Below, piece after piece: positions 17,241-26,547 of a stretch of DNA of 64,000 bases (its first letter is position 1; each line of letters begins with the position of its first letter). A model generated the notes under the pieces. The model was given only the letters and a program-made list of their open reading frames with translations. It ran no database searches and was not told where the DNA came from. Source of the DNA: Sporosarcina luteola (GTDB taxonomy: Bacteria; Bacillota; Bacilli; Bacillales_A; Planococcaceae); the NCBI RefSeq assembly GCF_007991495.1, contig NZ_BJYL01000035.1, forward strand, positions 1-64,000, given 5' to 3'. The translations under genes and the position numbers were made by a program.

Positions 17241-17456
17241 ACCCTCACTCACCTTCCTTTTACACTTCATTTCTATGAAATTCGTCTCATTTCCCTATTA
17301 AGTTGTACGTATAGCCTAACGAAAAGTTTCCTAGTAAACAATAGAAAGGTTGGAAAGAGTTATGAATCCGTCTCACAGCGAGCACCTCAAATGCATTCCC
17401 TCCCACTTTTCTATATACTTGAGCTATCCGTATTTTGTATAAAGGAGGATGAATTA

Positions 17457-17807
17457 ATGGAAATCGTAAAACCGGAGCATTTACAGGAACTTCTTGACAC
17501 ATTTGCGAATAAAGATGTCTACATCCATCTGGAAACGACGAATGGTGCGTATGCCGCCCATTTCAAAGAAGGATTTTTCAACGCCGGAGCATTCATCCGG
17601 AATGTTGTTGTGAAATATGAGCTCGGCAAGGTGGCGGGAGAATCTCCGCATCGCGTCGGTTTAAAACTTCCATCCGGCTGGATTTATGCACAAGGCATCA
17701 CCCACTATACAGTCGACGAGCATGACCGGCTCCTCATGTGCGGACTCGATCCCGATGGAAAGCTTGCAGTCGCTCTCGAAATAAGCGAAACACCGTTTAC
17801 ATATTAA
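17457..17807 (+). CDS. yojF: YojF family protein (DUF1806)
   Basis: Soluble protein of 116 residues. It begins MEIVKPEHLQELLDTFANK, typical of YojF. In B. subtilis yojF lies directly before yojG/bshB2, as here, so a link with bacillithiol is inferred from context, not shown. The ATG at 17457 has AAAGGAGGATGAATTA upstream. bshB2 follows after 30 nt. The 186 bp before it contains no clear promoter that I can point to. Confidence 0.88.
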   Translation: MEIVKPEHLQELLDTFANKDVYIHLETTNGAYAAHFKEGFFNAGAFIRNVVVKYELGKVAGESPHRVGLKLPSGWIYAQGITHYTVDEHDRLLMCGLDPDGKLAVALEISETPFTY

Positions 17808-17837
17808 GCTGTGCCGTAACGAACAGGAGGCTTTTCG

Positions 17838-18521
17838 ATGATAAAAAAAGAACGCCACGTACTTGTCATTTTCCCGCACCCGGACGACGAAGCTTTCGGT
17901 GTCTCGGGTACAATCTCAAGCTACATCGAGATGGGAGTTCCCGTCACGTATGCCTGCTTGACATTAGGCGAAATGGGTCGAAATCTTGGTAACCCGCCAT
18001 TTGCGAACCGTGAAACATTGCCGCAAATCCGCAAGAAAGAATTGCAAAATGCTGCGGCTTCCATGGGCTTAACCGATTTACGGATGATGGGCTTGCGTGA
18101 CAAGACGATTGAATTTGAAGACGACGAAAAGATGATCCAACTCGTCACCGATTTGATTGAAGATACAAACCCGTCCTTAATCATATCGTTCTACCCGGGT
18201 CTCTCCGTCCATCCCGATCATGACGCAACGGCGCGCGCAGTCGTCCGCGCAGTCAGAAGGATGCCGGAATCCGAGCGTCCGACCATCTATACGATTGCAT
18301 TCGCGAACAATACCGCCGAAGTGCTCGGCGAACCTGATATTCTCCATAACGTCGAGGCGGTCGCCCAGAAGAAAATCAACACACTTAATTCCCACGCTTC
18401 CCAAACGGTCTGGATGATGCGTGATATGGAAAAAAGATTAGCGGAGAAAGACCCTGAAGCACTGAAATGGCTGCACAACGAACGATTTTTCACCTATAAG
18501 TGGGATCAAGATTTCGAATGA
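17838..18521 (+). CDS. bshB2: Bacillithiol biosynthesis deacetylase BshB2
   Basis: Zinc-dependent N-deacetylase of the PIG-L/LmbE family, 227 residues. It removes acetyl from GlcNAc-malate in bacillithiol synthesis. The metal-site motif HPDDE lies at FPHPDDEAFGVSG near residue 14, and the second motif HPDHDATARAV near residue 130. AGGAGG precedes the ATG. It is the last gene of the yojF-bshB2 operon, ended by a strong hairpin. Confidence 0.92.
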   Translation: MIKKERHVLVIFPHPDDEAFGVSGTISSYIEMGVPVTYACLTLGEMGRNLGNPPFANRETLPQIRKKELQNAAASMGLTDLRMMGLRDKTIEFEDDEKMIQLVTDLIEDTNPSLIISFYPGLSVHPDHDATARAVVRAVRRMPESERPTIYTIAFANNTAEVLGEPDILHNVEAVAQKKINTLNSHASQTVWMMRDMEKRLAEKDPEALKWLHNERFFTYKWDQDFE

Positions 18522-18525
18522 TCCT

Positions 18526-18556
18526 AAAAGCTCCGATTCCTTCGGGGCTTTTTTAC
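18526..18556 (+). terminator. Terminator of bshB2
   Basis: AAAGCTCCGA/TCGGGGCTTT stem followed by a T run. Confidence 0.88.
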
Positions 18557-18679
18557 TAACCAGATTCAAAAACAGAAAAGTAGGACTTTACTACGTTGTA
18601 TTTACAATTATGACGTAAACACTTAATATGTATAAATATACAATAACGATGACTTTTTATTCAAAGGGGCGACATAGAT

Positions 18680-20032
18680 TTGAGAAAACATACTACATCT
18701 ACTTGGCTTTACTTTTTAATTCCATCCATTCTTGGAATCATCCTTTTCATGATTCCATTGAAATTCGGGGAAGAATGGAAAGTGCCCATCGCAAAACTTG
18801 CCGATATCCTATCGGGCTGGCTAGAACCGGCAATGCCGATGGCAGCAATGATTATTATTACGATCGCGGCGATCGGATCATTGATTTATTCAGTCCTGCC
18901 GCGTACAAGTTCAAAACCGTCTTTCATGGAAAGCATATTCAAAGTTACACCATTTTGGACAATTACCCGTATTATCGGTGCTGTTTTCGCCATTATGGTC
19001 ACATTCCAAATCGGTCCAGAAGCAATTTGGAGTGAAGATACAGGTGGTTTGCTTCTTGCACCGGATGGACTTGTTTCGTTCTTATTCACGATTTTCTTAT
19101 TCGCTGGTCTTTTGCTTCCTTTACTATTAAACTTCGGTCTTTTGGAGTTTTTCGGAACGATGATGGTGAAAATCATGCGTCCTTTATTCAAACTGCCGGG
19201 TCGTTCTTCAATCGATGCGCTCGCTTCTTGGATTGGCGACGGCACAATCGGCGTCCTGCTGACGAGCAAACAGTATGAGGAAGGCCATTATACACAAAGG
19301 GAAGCTTCAATTATTGCAACGACGTTTTCTGTCGTTTCCATTACTTTTTCACTTGTCATTATCGATACTGTCGGCATGTCGAATTATTTCCTTCCGTTCT
19401 ACGGTACTGTCCTTTTGACAGGTGTCATTTTGGCATTGATCATGCCTCGGATTTATCCTTTACGCAGCAAGAAATCGGAGTATATTGACGGACGTAAATT
19501 TACCGGTGCTGAGGAAAAACTGCCTGAAGGCTATAATGTCGTGAATCACGGCTTGGAGCATGCGTTGGATACGGCTTCCAGAAACCGTTCGATCGGCAAG
19601 ATTTTTACGGATGGAATGCGCAACGTACTCGATATGTGGGTGGGCGTCGCGCCTGTCGTCATGGCGTTCGGTACGGTCGCGCTTATCCTAGCCGAATACA
19701 CAAGCATCTTCACGATTTTAGGAAAGCCATTTGAACCAATCCTTGCCGTTCTCGGAATTCCTGAAGCGGCAGAGGCAGCACAAATGATGGTCGTTGGATT
19801 CGCGGATATGTTCTTGCCGGTCATCTTAGCTGACGGCGTCATCACGTCCCCAATTACATTGTTCACAATCGCGACGGTTTCTGTCGTTCAATTGATTTAT
19901 ATGTCGGAAGTCGGCGGACTTATTTTAGGAACAAAAATACCGCTAAACATTTTGGATTTAATTATCATTTTCCTCCTGCGTACATTGATCGCACTTCCAA
20001 TCGTCGCAGGCGTCGCACATCTGCTATTCTAA
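18680..20032 (+). CDS. YjiH-type membrane protein with nucleoside-recognition gate domain
   Basis: Integral membrane protein of 450 residues with about ten hydrophobic segments. The central region WIGDGTIGVLLTSKQYEEGHYT and the C-terminal half are typical of YjiH proteins, which share the gate domain with concentrative nucleoside transporters and SpmA/FeoB. Substrate unknown. The start is TTG preceded by AAAGGGG 10 nt upstream; no closer ATG exists. It is monocistronic and ends at a strong bidirectional terminator facing the threonine dehydrogenase gene. Confidence 0.85.
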   Translation: MRKHTTSTWLYFLIPSILGIILFMIPLKFGEEWKVPIAKLADILSGWLEPAMPMAAMIIITIAAIGSLIYSVLPRTSSKPSFMESIFKVTPFWTITRIIGAVFAIMVTFQIGPEAIWSEDTGGLLLAPDGLVSFLFTIFLFAGLLLPLLLNFGLLEFFGTMMVKIMRPLFKLPGRSSIDALASWIGDGTIGVLLTSKQYEEGHYTQREASIIATTFSVVSITFSLVIIDTVGMSNYFLPFYGTVLLTGVILALIMPRIYPLRSKKSEYIDGRKFTGAEEKLPEGYNVVNHGLEHALDTASRNRSIGKIFTDGMRNVLDMWVGVAPVVMAFGTVALILAEYTSIFTILGKPFEPILAVLGIPEAAEAAQMMVVGFADMFLPVILADGVITSPITLFTIATVSVVQLIYMSEVGGLILGTKIPLNILDLIIIFLLRTLIALPIVAGVAHLLF

Positions 20033-20044
20033 TAAATCACAAAT

Positions 20045-20082
20045 AAAGACCGCGGATTCTTTCATAGGAATCCGCGGTCTTT
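20045..20082. terminator. Bidirectional terminator
   Basis: Perfect 15-bp stem AAAGACCGCGGATTC/GAATCCGCGGTCTTT with an 8-nt loop between two convergent genes. Confidence 0.93.
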
Positions 20083-20088
20083 ATGCAT

Positions 20089-21033
20089 TTATTTATTCAA
20101 TTTCCGTTTTAATTGCTCCAACATATCTGCTGTCATTGCGTCTAAATCGTATTTTGCTTTAAAGCCCCATTCTGCCACAGCCGCTGATGGGTCGATATTG
20201 TCAGGCCAGCTATCGGCGATTGCTTGGCGGATTGGATCGACGTCATAAGCCATTTTGAAATCAGGTATATGCTTTTGGATGGAAGCTGCAATTTCACCCG
20301 GTTCGAAGCTCATCGCTGTTACGTTGAACGCATTGCGGTGCATCAATTTCGCAGCATCCGCTTCCATTAAGTCAACAATTGCTTGTAAAGCATCCGGCAT
20401 ATACATCATGTCCATATGCGTTCCTTCTGCGATGAAGGACGTATACTTCCCTTCCTCGATCGCTTTGTAATAAATATCAACAGCGTAATCCGTCGTTCCC
20501 CCGCCCGGTTGCGCAACATAGGAAATCAATCCCGGGAAGCGTACGCCGCGTGTGTCGACGCCGAATCGGTTGTAGTAATAATCGCATAGCAATTCGCCCG
20601 CTACTTTATTGACACCATACATCGTCGTTGGCCGTTGCAATGTGTCTTGGGGCGTATTCATTTTAGGCGTTGATGGACCGAATGCGCCGATTGAACTTGG
20701 CGTGAAAAATTGCATATCAAGTTCACGCGCTACTTCAAGGGCGTTCACAAGTCCGCCCATGTTCAAATTCCATGCAAATAGTGGCTGTTCCTCCGCTTTT
20801 GCAGATAAAAGCGCTGCCATATGCATGATTGTATCCGCACCAAAATCCTTTGCCAAATCATGCATTTTCTTGCCATCCGTTACGTCCAGGACAGAAAATG
20901 GTCCTTCAACCGCCGTTTGCGGTTCACGGATATCTGTCGATAAAACATTATTTTCACCATATTCTTTTTGCAGCTTCGCAATCAATTCAGAACCGATTTG
21001 ACCAAGCGCACCTGTTACCATAATTTTTTTCAA
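20089..21033 (-). CDS. L-threonine 3-dehydrogenase, NAD-epimerase (SDR) type
   Basis: NAD-dependent dehydrogenase of 314 residues that oxidises L-threonine to 2-amino-3-ketobutyrate. The extended-SDR Rossmann motif [11 protein letters not shown] is at residues 7-17 and the active-site YGVNK motif near residue 139. The threonine dehydrogenase assignment is strengthened by kbl 1.7 kb away, which uses the product. The start is TTG with AGGAGGAG 7 nt upstream. It may have its own promoter in the 177 bp shared with the divergent 222-residue gene. Confidence 0.88.
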   Translation of the reverse strand: MKKIMVTGALGQIGSELIAKLQKEYGENNVLSTDIREPQTAVEGPFSVLDVTDGKKMHDLAKDFGADTIMHMAALLSAKAEEQPLFAWNLNMGGLVNALEVARELDMQFFTPSSIGAFGPSTPKMNTPQDTLQRPTTMYGVNKVAGELLCDYYYNRFGVDTRGVRFPGLISYVAQPGGGTTDYAVDIYYKAIEEGKYTSFIAEGTHMDMMYMPDALQAIVDLMEADAAKLMHRNAFNVTAMSFEPGEIAASIQKHIPDFKMAYDVDPIRQAIADSWPDNIDPSAAVAEWGFKAKYDLDAMTADMLEQLKRKLNK

Positions 21034-21210
21034 ATCATACTCCTCCTAAAGGTCATATGTGTTTATGGGAAGGACATTCTTTTCCTGTATAACTTAAAAT
21101 CGTTTAAATCAAGCATAAAAAGATTATATTATGTTCTTCTGAAAAACACAATAACAGTTCTCCTAGTTTAATCTTTTCCTCTGATTTTTCTGTTATACTT
21201 AAGGAAAAAC

Positions 21211-21879
21211 ATGAGGTGTGCGATGTTCAGTAAATACGTCAATTTCATAATTGTTATCGCTATAAGCGTTCTACTAGCGTTATCTTTATTCGCGTCCGGC
21301 ATGCAGACATGGCTTGTTTTCACGATCGTCATGGTCTTCACTTTTATTATGACAATGGGGTACCCTTTCTATATCATTTACAAATCGAAAAGTTTAAAAC
21401 TGATTGACCGTTATCTCACTAATCATCGAAATAAGCCGATTTTCGGATATGCGCATGCGCTTGCGCACGGGACGGAAGAGGAAATCATAACTCAATTGAA
21501 GAAAATCTTAAAATCGTATGCCAATGCAGAAGTACAAGAAGTATATAAAGCGAATTTGCTAGTGTTTCAAAAGGACTGGAGAGGTTTGATAGACGCTTCG
21601 AAATCAATGGAGAATGTTGCGTACCGTGATTATTACGCAGGGATCGGGTATACAATGAGTAATAACATGGGGAAAGCTACCGAACATGTACAGAAGCTCC
21701 GAACTCCATGGATGGTCCATTCGCTGAAGGCAATTATTGCCCTCAGACAGAAAAAGCAAGATGTGTTTGAAGACCAAGCTGTCCTTGCGTCCAAACAAGC
21801 TGTTGGAATGCAGCGCTTCGTCGTCCATCACACATTAAAGAGAATGGCGGAGGGGACTTTTTCGACAAAGGAGGTGTGA
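21211..21879 (+). CDS. Membrane-anchored protein of unknown function
   Basis: Protein of 222 residues. Two adjacent N-terminal membrane segments (about 10-30 and 32-52) are followed by a helical cytoplasmic domain of about 165 residues whose helix-turn-helix pairs resemble TPR-like repeats. No enzyme motif. The ATG at 21211 has AAGGA close upstream; the in-frame ATG at 21223 behind GAGGTG is an alternative. It forms a two-gene unit with the 56-residue ORF that follows after 4 nt. Confidence 0.7.
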   Translation: MRCAMFSKYVNFIIVIAISVLLALSLFASGMQTWLVFTIVMVFTFIMTMGYPFYIIYKSKSLKLIDRYLTNHRNKPIFGYAHALAHGTEEEIITQLKKILKSYANAEVQEVYKANLLVFQKDWRGLIDASKSMENVAYRDYYAGIGYTMSNNMGKATEHVQKLRTPWMVHSLKAIIALRQKKQDVFEDQAVLASKQAVGMQRFVVHHTLKRMAEGTFSTKEV

Positions 21880-21883
21880 AAAC

Positions 21884-22054
21884 ATGATCTTTGTGGAAAA
21901 CGCTTTCGTTGAATTAAAGGACGGAAGGCGCGGCCTAATTGTTGAAATACGGCCGAACGAACAGCCACAGTACGACATTGAACTGCCGAGTGGTGAACTC
22001 ACAACCGTGTTTCACGACGAAGTTTCCAAAGAGGTCCATTTGCCAACACGATAG
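21884..22054 (+). CDS. 56-residue small protein
   Basis: Short ORF with an unusually strong ribosome site, AAAGGAGGTGTGAAAAC, before the ATG. The product, MIFVENAFVELKDG to VHLPTR, is predicted to be a small beta-rich domain. It follows the 222-residue gene by 4 nt, and the next element is a terminator, so it is probably translated as the second gene of the operon. Function is unknown. Confidence 0.7.
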   Translation: MIFVENAFVELKDGRRGLIVEIRPNEQPQYDIELPSGELTTVFHDEVSKEVHLPTR

Positions 22055-22072
22055 TTGAAATTTGGACAACGC

Positions 22073-22113
22073 AAAGAAGACCCATCTTTTTAGGAGGATG
22101 GGTTTTCTTTATT
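22073..22113. terminator. Terminator between convergent small genes
   Basis: AAAGAAGACCCATC/GATGGGTTTTCTTT stem with T-rich sequence on both strands. Confidence 0.85.
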
Positions 22114-22125
22114 GTATAAAATCAT

Positions 22126-22410
22126 TCAACTGGCTGATGTCACAAACAATTGCCCGTTCAGCAATGGGCATTCCAATTGACCCCTTGCCTCGAGGTCCGT
22201 CACAATCGCTTCCATATACCATTGGATATTGCCGTCCAGTGTCGATAATAGCTTCATTGTTCTGCTCGCAAGCTCCTCATAAGAAATAATCCCGGCTTCA
22301 CGAATAATCATAATCATCACTTTTTTCACTTTCTCATATCTAAACTTTACAATCGATGCACCGGCTTTGCCGTTCGATTGCAAAAGTTGCACGCTTTCAT
22401 TATATCGCAT
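22126..22410 (-). CDS. Hypothetical 94-residue protein, possible winged helix
   Basis: Not recognised. The central part (VKKVMIMIIREAGIISYEELASR) has the helix pattern of a small DNA-binding winged-helix domain, and EAIVTDLEARGQLE fits the end of such a fold, but no family can be named. The ATG at 22410 has AAAAGG 8 nt upstream; the GTG at 22419 sits too close to it. It stands alone between array E and a terminator. Confidence 0.5.
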   Translation of the reverse strand: MRYNESVQLLQSNGKAGASIVKFRYEKVKKVMIMIIREAGIISYEELASRTMKLLSTLDGNIQWYMEAIVTDLEARGQLECPLLNGQLFVTSAS

Positions 22411-22522
22411 ACGCTCCACCTTTTAGATTGTATTTCTACTCATCTATTACCCCTTTTCTCCTATTTTAATCATTTAATATGAATAAATGTATCGGCTTCT
22501 CGAATATGCGAGTGAAAAGAAT

Positions 22523-22682
22523 GAGCCTATGTGCGATTTAATGAGCCATTCCTGGAATAAACGAGCCGTTGTGCAAAAGAATGAGCCGTTTTCAGGATAA
22601 ACGAGCCGTTGCGCGAAAGAATGAGCCGTTCTCAAAAAGAATGAGCCCTTGCGCGATTTAATGAGCCGTTCCTCATCTTCTT
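22523..22682. repeat. 20-bp phased AATGAGCCGTT array (array E)
   Basis: Eight GAGCC cores occur at 22523, 22543, 22563, 22583, 22603, 22623, 22643 and 22663, exactly 20 bp apart. The core reads AATGAGCCGTT or AACGAGCCGTT, and spacers tend to alternate. The end box CCCATTCAAAAAA follows and joins the kbl terminator. A shorter copy of the same family is at 56486. The period of 20 does not preserve the reading frame, unlike the 21-bp families. Confidence 0.93.
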
Positions 22683-22689
22683 GCCCATT

Positions 22690-22732
22690 CAAAAAACTGT
22701 CGCACCGGCAATTTTCGCCGATACGACAGTCA
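22690..22732 (-). terminator. Terminator of kbl
   Basis: ACTGTCG/CGACAGT with inner CGGC/GCCG stem, and a T run on the minus strand. Confidence 0.85.
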
Positions 22733-22741
22733 TTTCACATA

Positions 22742-23932
22742 TTAAGAAATTACCCCTAATTCTTTCCCTACTTTTTCATAGATGGCGAGCGCGTCGTTGA
22801 GCATTTCCTCTGTATGCGCCGCAGTCGGCATATTGCGAACGCGGCCCGTGCCTTTTGCGACTGTCGGGAAGACGATCGATTTCGCGTAGACGCCTTCTTC
22901 GATCAACCGTTTCGAGAATTCTTGTGTCAGCTTTTCGTCACCGATGATGCATGGCGTAATTGGTGTTTCCGAGACGCCGATGTTAAAGCCTAGCTTCTTC
23001 AAGCCGTCTTTCAAGTAGTGGCCGTTCTCCCACAACTTATCATGCAATTCGGTGGAAGCCATAATTTTATCCAAAGCGCCCATGATTGCCGCAACGTCGC
23101 CTGCCGGCAATGCTGTCGAGAATAAAAATGGACGGGAGCGCACTTTCAACCAGTCGATCAAGTTTTGCGTTCCCGCGACATATCCGCCGACAACACCGAT
23201 TGCTTTCGACAATGTACCGATTTGGAAGTCGATTTCCTTTTCAAGGCCGAAATGCTTAACAGTTCCTTTTCCTTTGCCTAGCACACCTGATCCATGAGCG
23301 TCGTCCACGTATGTGATCAAATCGAATTCTTTCGCGATCTCCACGATTTCAGGCAACTTCGCAATATCGCCATCCATCGAGAATACGCCATCCGTAATAT
23401 ACATAAGCTTGCCGTACTGACCGGATTCCTTCGCTTCTTTCGCCTTCGCGCGCAAGTCGTCCATATCCTGGTGATTGACACGGATAATTTTCGCCCCGGA
23501 AAGTCGGCAGCCATCAATAATAGAGGCGTGATTCAACTCATCCGAAAGAATCGCATCTTGTTTATTCATAACAGCTGAAATGGCCGCCATATTGCAGTTG
23601 AAGCCGGATTGGTATGAAATTGCTGCTTCCGTTCCTTTAAATTCCGCAAGCTTCTTCTCCAGTTCAATGTGGATATCAAGTGTACCGTTGATCGTACGGA
23701 CCGCTCCTGCGCCAACGCCGTATTTTTCAGTCGCGGCGATATTAAGCTTTTTCAAATCTTCGTCAGTCGCGAGACCTAAATAGTTATTCGAGGAAAGGTT
23801 GATCAGATCTTTCCCTTTAATTTTGATGATCGGGCCATTTGGACCTTCCACCGGGTCAATTTCATTGTAGAGACCTTGGTCGCGCAATTCCTGTAAATTT
23901 TCTTGTAAAAATGCATCGAGGACTTTTGACAA
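22742..23932 (-). CDS. kbl: Glycine C-acetyltransferase (2-amino-3-ketobutyrate CoA ligase)
   Basis: PLP-dependent alpha-oxoamine synthase of about 396 residues, splitting 2-amino-3-ketobutyrate with CoA to glycine and acetyl-Co[10 protein letters not shown] lies near residue 48, the PLP-contacting [10 protein letters not shown] near residue 210 and the Schiff-base lysine in GTLSKAIG near residue 243. The TTG at 23932 follows AAAGGAAG with good spacing and gives the family length; a longer frame to 23974 lacks a site. With the threonine dehydrogenase it completes threonine-to-glycine conversion. Confidence 0.93.
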   Translation of the reverse strand: MSKVLDAFLQENLQELRDQGLYNEIDPVEGPNGPIIKIKGKDLINLSSNNYLGLATDEDLKKLNIAATEKYGVGAGAVRTINGTLDIHIELEKKLAEFKGTEAAISYQSGFNCNMAAISAVMNKQDAILSDELNHASIIDGCRLSGAKIIRVNHQDMDDLRAKAKEAKESGQYGKLMYITDGVFSMDGDIAKLPEIVEIAKEFDLITYVDDAHGSGVLGKGKGTVKHFGLEKEIDFQIGTLSKAIGVVGGYVAGTQNLIDWLKVRSRPFLFSTALPAGDVAAIMGALDKIMASTELHDKLWENGHYLKDGLKKLGFNIGVSETPITPCIIGDEKLTQEFSKRLIEEGVYAKSIVFPTVAKGTGRVRNMPTAAHTEEMLNDALAIYEKVGKELGVIS

Positions 23933-24004
23933 ATTGATCTTCCTTTCAAACGGGTTATGCCCCCATTTTAGCACATAGGGGCTGAACTCGCCGAAAGAAC
24001 CGAT

Positions 24005-25087
24005 TCACACATCTATCCATTCCGATAATTGCCGGGCCTTTTCCTCAAACTTTTTCCGGGCGATCGTCTTATCGAGCAATTCCCGCAGCCTTTCTTCCGA
24101 CTGGGCGAACGCATGCATATAGCCTGTTCCGTCCATGATCTTTTCCTTATATCTCCCGCTAATTTCCTCGATTTTCTCATCTGCTTCCGCATCTTCTTCG
24201 CATAACGGAAACAAATCTAAAATCTCATCTGCCGGGCTTTCCGGATCATATTCATGCGGCGCCGTCGCGTCAAACAAGCAGACAGACAGCTCGGGTAATA
24301 AAACAAGATCGACGCTATTCGGCTCAAGCGCGCACCAACCGTACAACACATCGATCCCTCGGGATTCCGCTTCTTTTCCGAGCGCCTTCAACATCGTTGA
24401 TTTCCCCGTGCCCGACAACCCTTTCATCAGTATCCGTCGTTTCATCCGATTGGTGATGGATGGAAGGTAATCGCGCGAACCTCCTACAGATAATGACCCC
24501 GGTATACGATGAGAAACCATCGATTTCTTATGCAATTTCATCATTCCAAAAAGCTCTTCTTTCAATGAATCAATCATTTGCTCATGCTCTTTCCACATCA
24601 TCCTTACAATATTCACCTTTTCCCATTCATCATGGATCCGGTTCGCTTCGGACATGGCGGCGAGCATTTTCGACTTCGCTTTATTCGACTCTTGGAGAAT
24701 CTCTGCAATCTCATATGATCGGCTATTCAGCTGTTCCTCATCATACATATCGTAGAAGCTGATGACACGGTGACGCCCTCCGAGTTCGGTAGGCTCGAGT
24801 GACACGGGGTGTGAGGATTGAAGAATGAATAGGCTAAGCTCTGTCACAAAAATGGCATCCGCATTATCGGGATTGATCGGGCTATTGAAACGGTCCACAT
24901 TAAACCCACGTTTGATAAAACGCGATGCCGCATCGTTCAATATGCCGGATATGACATTCGTTGGCGGTGCTTTTAGAAAAATCGTTTTCTCCGCGGTGTC
25001 AATCAGTTTATCGTATTGATGCGAAATCCCACGTCCCGTATAAGCTGTCCCCATATATTCCGTAATTGTACCGTATATGATGACCAT
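24005..25087 (-). CDS. P-loop NTPase, PRK06851-like, with degenerate first site
   Basis: Protein of 360 residues. The C-terminal half has a complete Walker A (GLSGTGKST, residues 223-231) and the family block LPELSVCLFDATAPHEYDP. The N-terminal half looks like the paired first P-loop domain of this family, with FVTELSLFILQSSHPVSLEP at 80-99, but its expected P-loop position (about 39-48, KAPPTNVISG) has lost the GxxxxGKS pattern. A nucleotide kinase or ATPase role is inferred; no substrate is known. The ATG lies too close to AAAGG for a good site, so the start is uncertain. Confidence 0.7.
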   Translation of the reverse strand: MVIIYGTITEYMGTAYTGRGISHQYDKLIDTAEKTIFLKAPPTNVISGILNDAASRFIKRGFNVDRFNSPINPDNADAIFVTELSLFILQSSHPVSLEPTELGGRHRVISFYDMYDEEQLNSRSYEIAEILQESNKAKSKMLAAMSEANRIHDEWEKVNIVRMMWKEHEQMIDSLKEELFGMMKLHKKSMVSHRIPGSLSVGGSRDYLPSITNRMKRRILMKGLSGTGKSTMLKALGKEAESRGIDVLYGWCALEPNSVDLVLLPELSVCLFDATAPHEYDPESPADEILDLFPLCEEDAEADEKIEEISGRYKEKIMDGTGYMHAFAQSEERLRELLDKTIARKKFEEKARQLSEWIDV

Positions 25088-25187
25088 CCTTTCTTTTCAG
25101 TTACTAGGTTCATACGTCTACCATATGCCCAAGAAATAAAAAAAAGCACGGCTTGTCTGCACGTGCTTCCAAAAGGTTTTTTGAAAT

Positions 25188-25916
25188 TTACTGCTTGCTG
25201 TCCACTGGTATTCTTCGAGGTGCTTCATTTTTCTCCTGAAGCGCCTCCTCCCGCGGAAGTCGGGCAGCCACTTCAACGATACCAAAAGCCTGTTCCGCCT
25301 CTGCATCTGCAAGCTTCATTAATAATTTCTGGCACTGCGGCAAAGCATAATGGACAATTTGACCGATCAAAAGAGCAATGAGGACAGTTCCCAAGCCTAC
25401 GGGACCACCTAACAGCCAACCTGCGACCGCCACGACTACTTCAATTGTCGTCCGTACTTTTTTAATGCCAAACCCAAGCTTCTCGACAAAGATGAGCATG
25501 AGACTGTCACGCGGACCCGCTCCTAAATTCGGTGCGACGTAAATACCGATCCCATAAGCCATAACTGCTACGCCAAACGTAAAGATGATCACTTGGCCGG
25601 TCATCGAATGGAATTCCGGAAGTAGCCAATTGAACAAATCGATAAATACACCGACAAGCACCATATTCAGCCAAGTTCCGAACCTCGGCCATTGCTTAAG
25701 CACAAAAGCCGTACCAACAACAATAAGGAGGCCTGTTATAATTCCCCACGTCCCAATCGTCAAACCGAAATTCCGGTACAAACCGACATGCAGGACATCC
25801 CAAGGTCCAATGCCGAGACGCTGTCCTTTAATCGTCATTGTAATCCCTAATGACAGGATGATCATACCGACAAGGAAGAAAGTCCATCTCCATAGTATTA
25901 TCTTTCTCATTCGCAT
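25188..25916 (-). CDS. YczE/YitT-like membrane protein
   Basis: Integral membrane protein of about 242 residues with five or six hydrophobic segments. The repeats LGIGPWDVLHVGLYR and LGAGPRDSLMLIFVEKLG mark the internal duplication of the YczE family. The last 35 residues are charged and probably cytoplasmic. Function unknown. The ATG at 25916 follows GGAAAGAAG; a TTG at 25940 is a weaker alternative. Confidence 0.8.
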   Translation of the reverse strand: MRMRKIILWRWTFFLVGMIILSLGITMTIKGQRLGIGPWDVLHVGLYRNFGLTIGTWGIITGLLIVVGTAFVLKQWPRFGTWLNMVLVGVFIDLFNWLLPEFHSMTGQVIIFTFGVAVMAYGIGIYVAPNLGAGPRDSLMLIFVEKLGFGIKKVRTTIEVVVAVAGWLLGGPVGLGTVLIALLIGQIVHYALPQCQKLLMKLADAEAEQAFGIVEVAARLPREEALQEKNEAPRRIPVDSKQ

Positions 25917-26000
25917 TCTTCTTTCCGCACTATCCGACAATAATGATAGTCTTATTGATTATCCCTATTGTAGCATGTGTTGGGTGTGCAAGAAATGTTC

Positions 26001-26492
26001 CTAGTCTTTACAAACGTCAAAGAACGAAGCATCTGCCGCTTTGGCAAGATCTTCCGGGGCCAATTTCATTTGCAAACCCGGCTTGCCTGCACTGACGATC
26101 ATCTTCTCCAGATTTTCCGCGGATACATCGATAACCGTCGGATATTTCTTTTTCATGCCGACCGCAGAACAGCCTCCACGCACGTAACCCGTTTCCTTCG
26201 TCAAATCCTTTAGCGGAAGCATCTCCAGCTTTTTTACCCCAACCGCCTTCGCCGCCTTCTTCAAATCCAGTTCTTCAGCAACCGGGATGATGAAAACAAA
26301 TAACTCCTTTGGTGAAGTTATCGTCACCAGTGTCTTGTAGACCGATTTGGCCGCTTGCCCCGTCTTCGCAGCAACTGACACGCCATCCAACTGGCCGTCA
26401 TTCACATCATAAGTCATCAGCTCATATGGTACTTGCTCATTTTCCAATAGCCGCACTGCATTCGTCTTCGCCGATTTCTTCTCCTTTGCCAT
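26001..26492 (-). CDS. Cys-tRNA(Pro)/Cys-tRNA(Cys) deacylase, YbaK/EbsC family
   Basis: Trans-acting editing enzyme of 163 residues that hydrolyses misacylated tRNA-Pro. The YbaK-type domain is visible from KTNAVRLLENEQVPYELMTY, through the VYKTLVT strand and VPVAEELDLKKAAKAVG, to the GGCSAVGMKKKYP motif. The catalytic lysine is probably in VYKTL. The ATG at 26492 has AAAGGTGTGGGGAG upstream; a longer frame to 26723 is spurious because it runs through the neighbour's terminator. Confidence 0.88.
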   Translation of the reverse strand: MAKEKKSAKTNAVRLLENEQVPYELMTYDVNDGQLDGVSVAAKTGQAAKSVYKTLVTITSPKELFVFIIPVAEELDLKKAAKAVGVKKLEMLPLKDLTKETGYVRGGCSAVGMKKKYPTVIDVSAENLEKMIVSAGKPGLQMKLAPEDLAKAADASFFDVCKD

Positions 26493-26511
26493 CTCCCCAC
26501 ACCTTTCCGGA

Positions 26512-26541
26512 ATGCAAGAAAGACCGCCAATATGACGGTCC
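26512..26541 (-). terminator. Terminator of the 199-residue coiled protein gene
   Basis: GACCG/CGGTC stem with inner TCA/TGG pairs and a T-rich minus-strand tail (TCTTTCTT). Confidence 0.6.
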
Positions 26542-26547
26542 TCCCTC

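Noticed and set aside
18628-19035. ORF overlapping the start of the YjiH-type gene
   Set aside because: Another frame of the same stretch, without ribosome site; the YjiH frame has clear membrane helices and conserved motifs.
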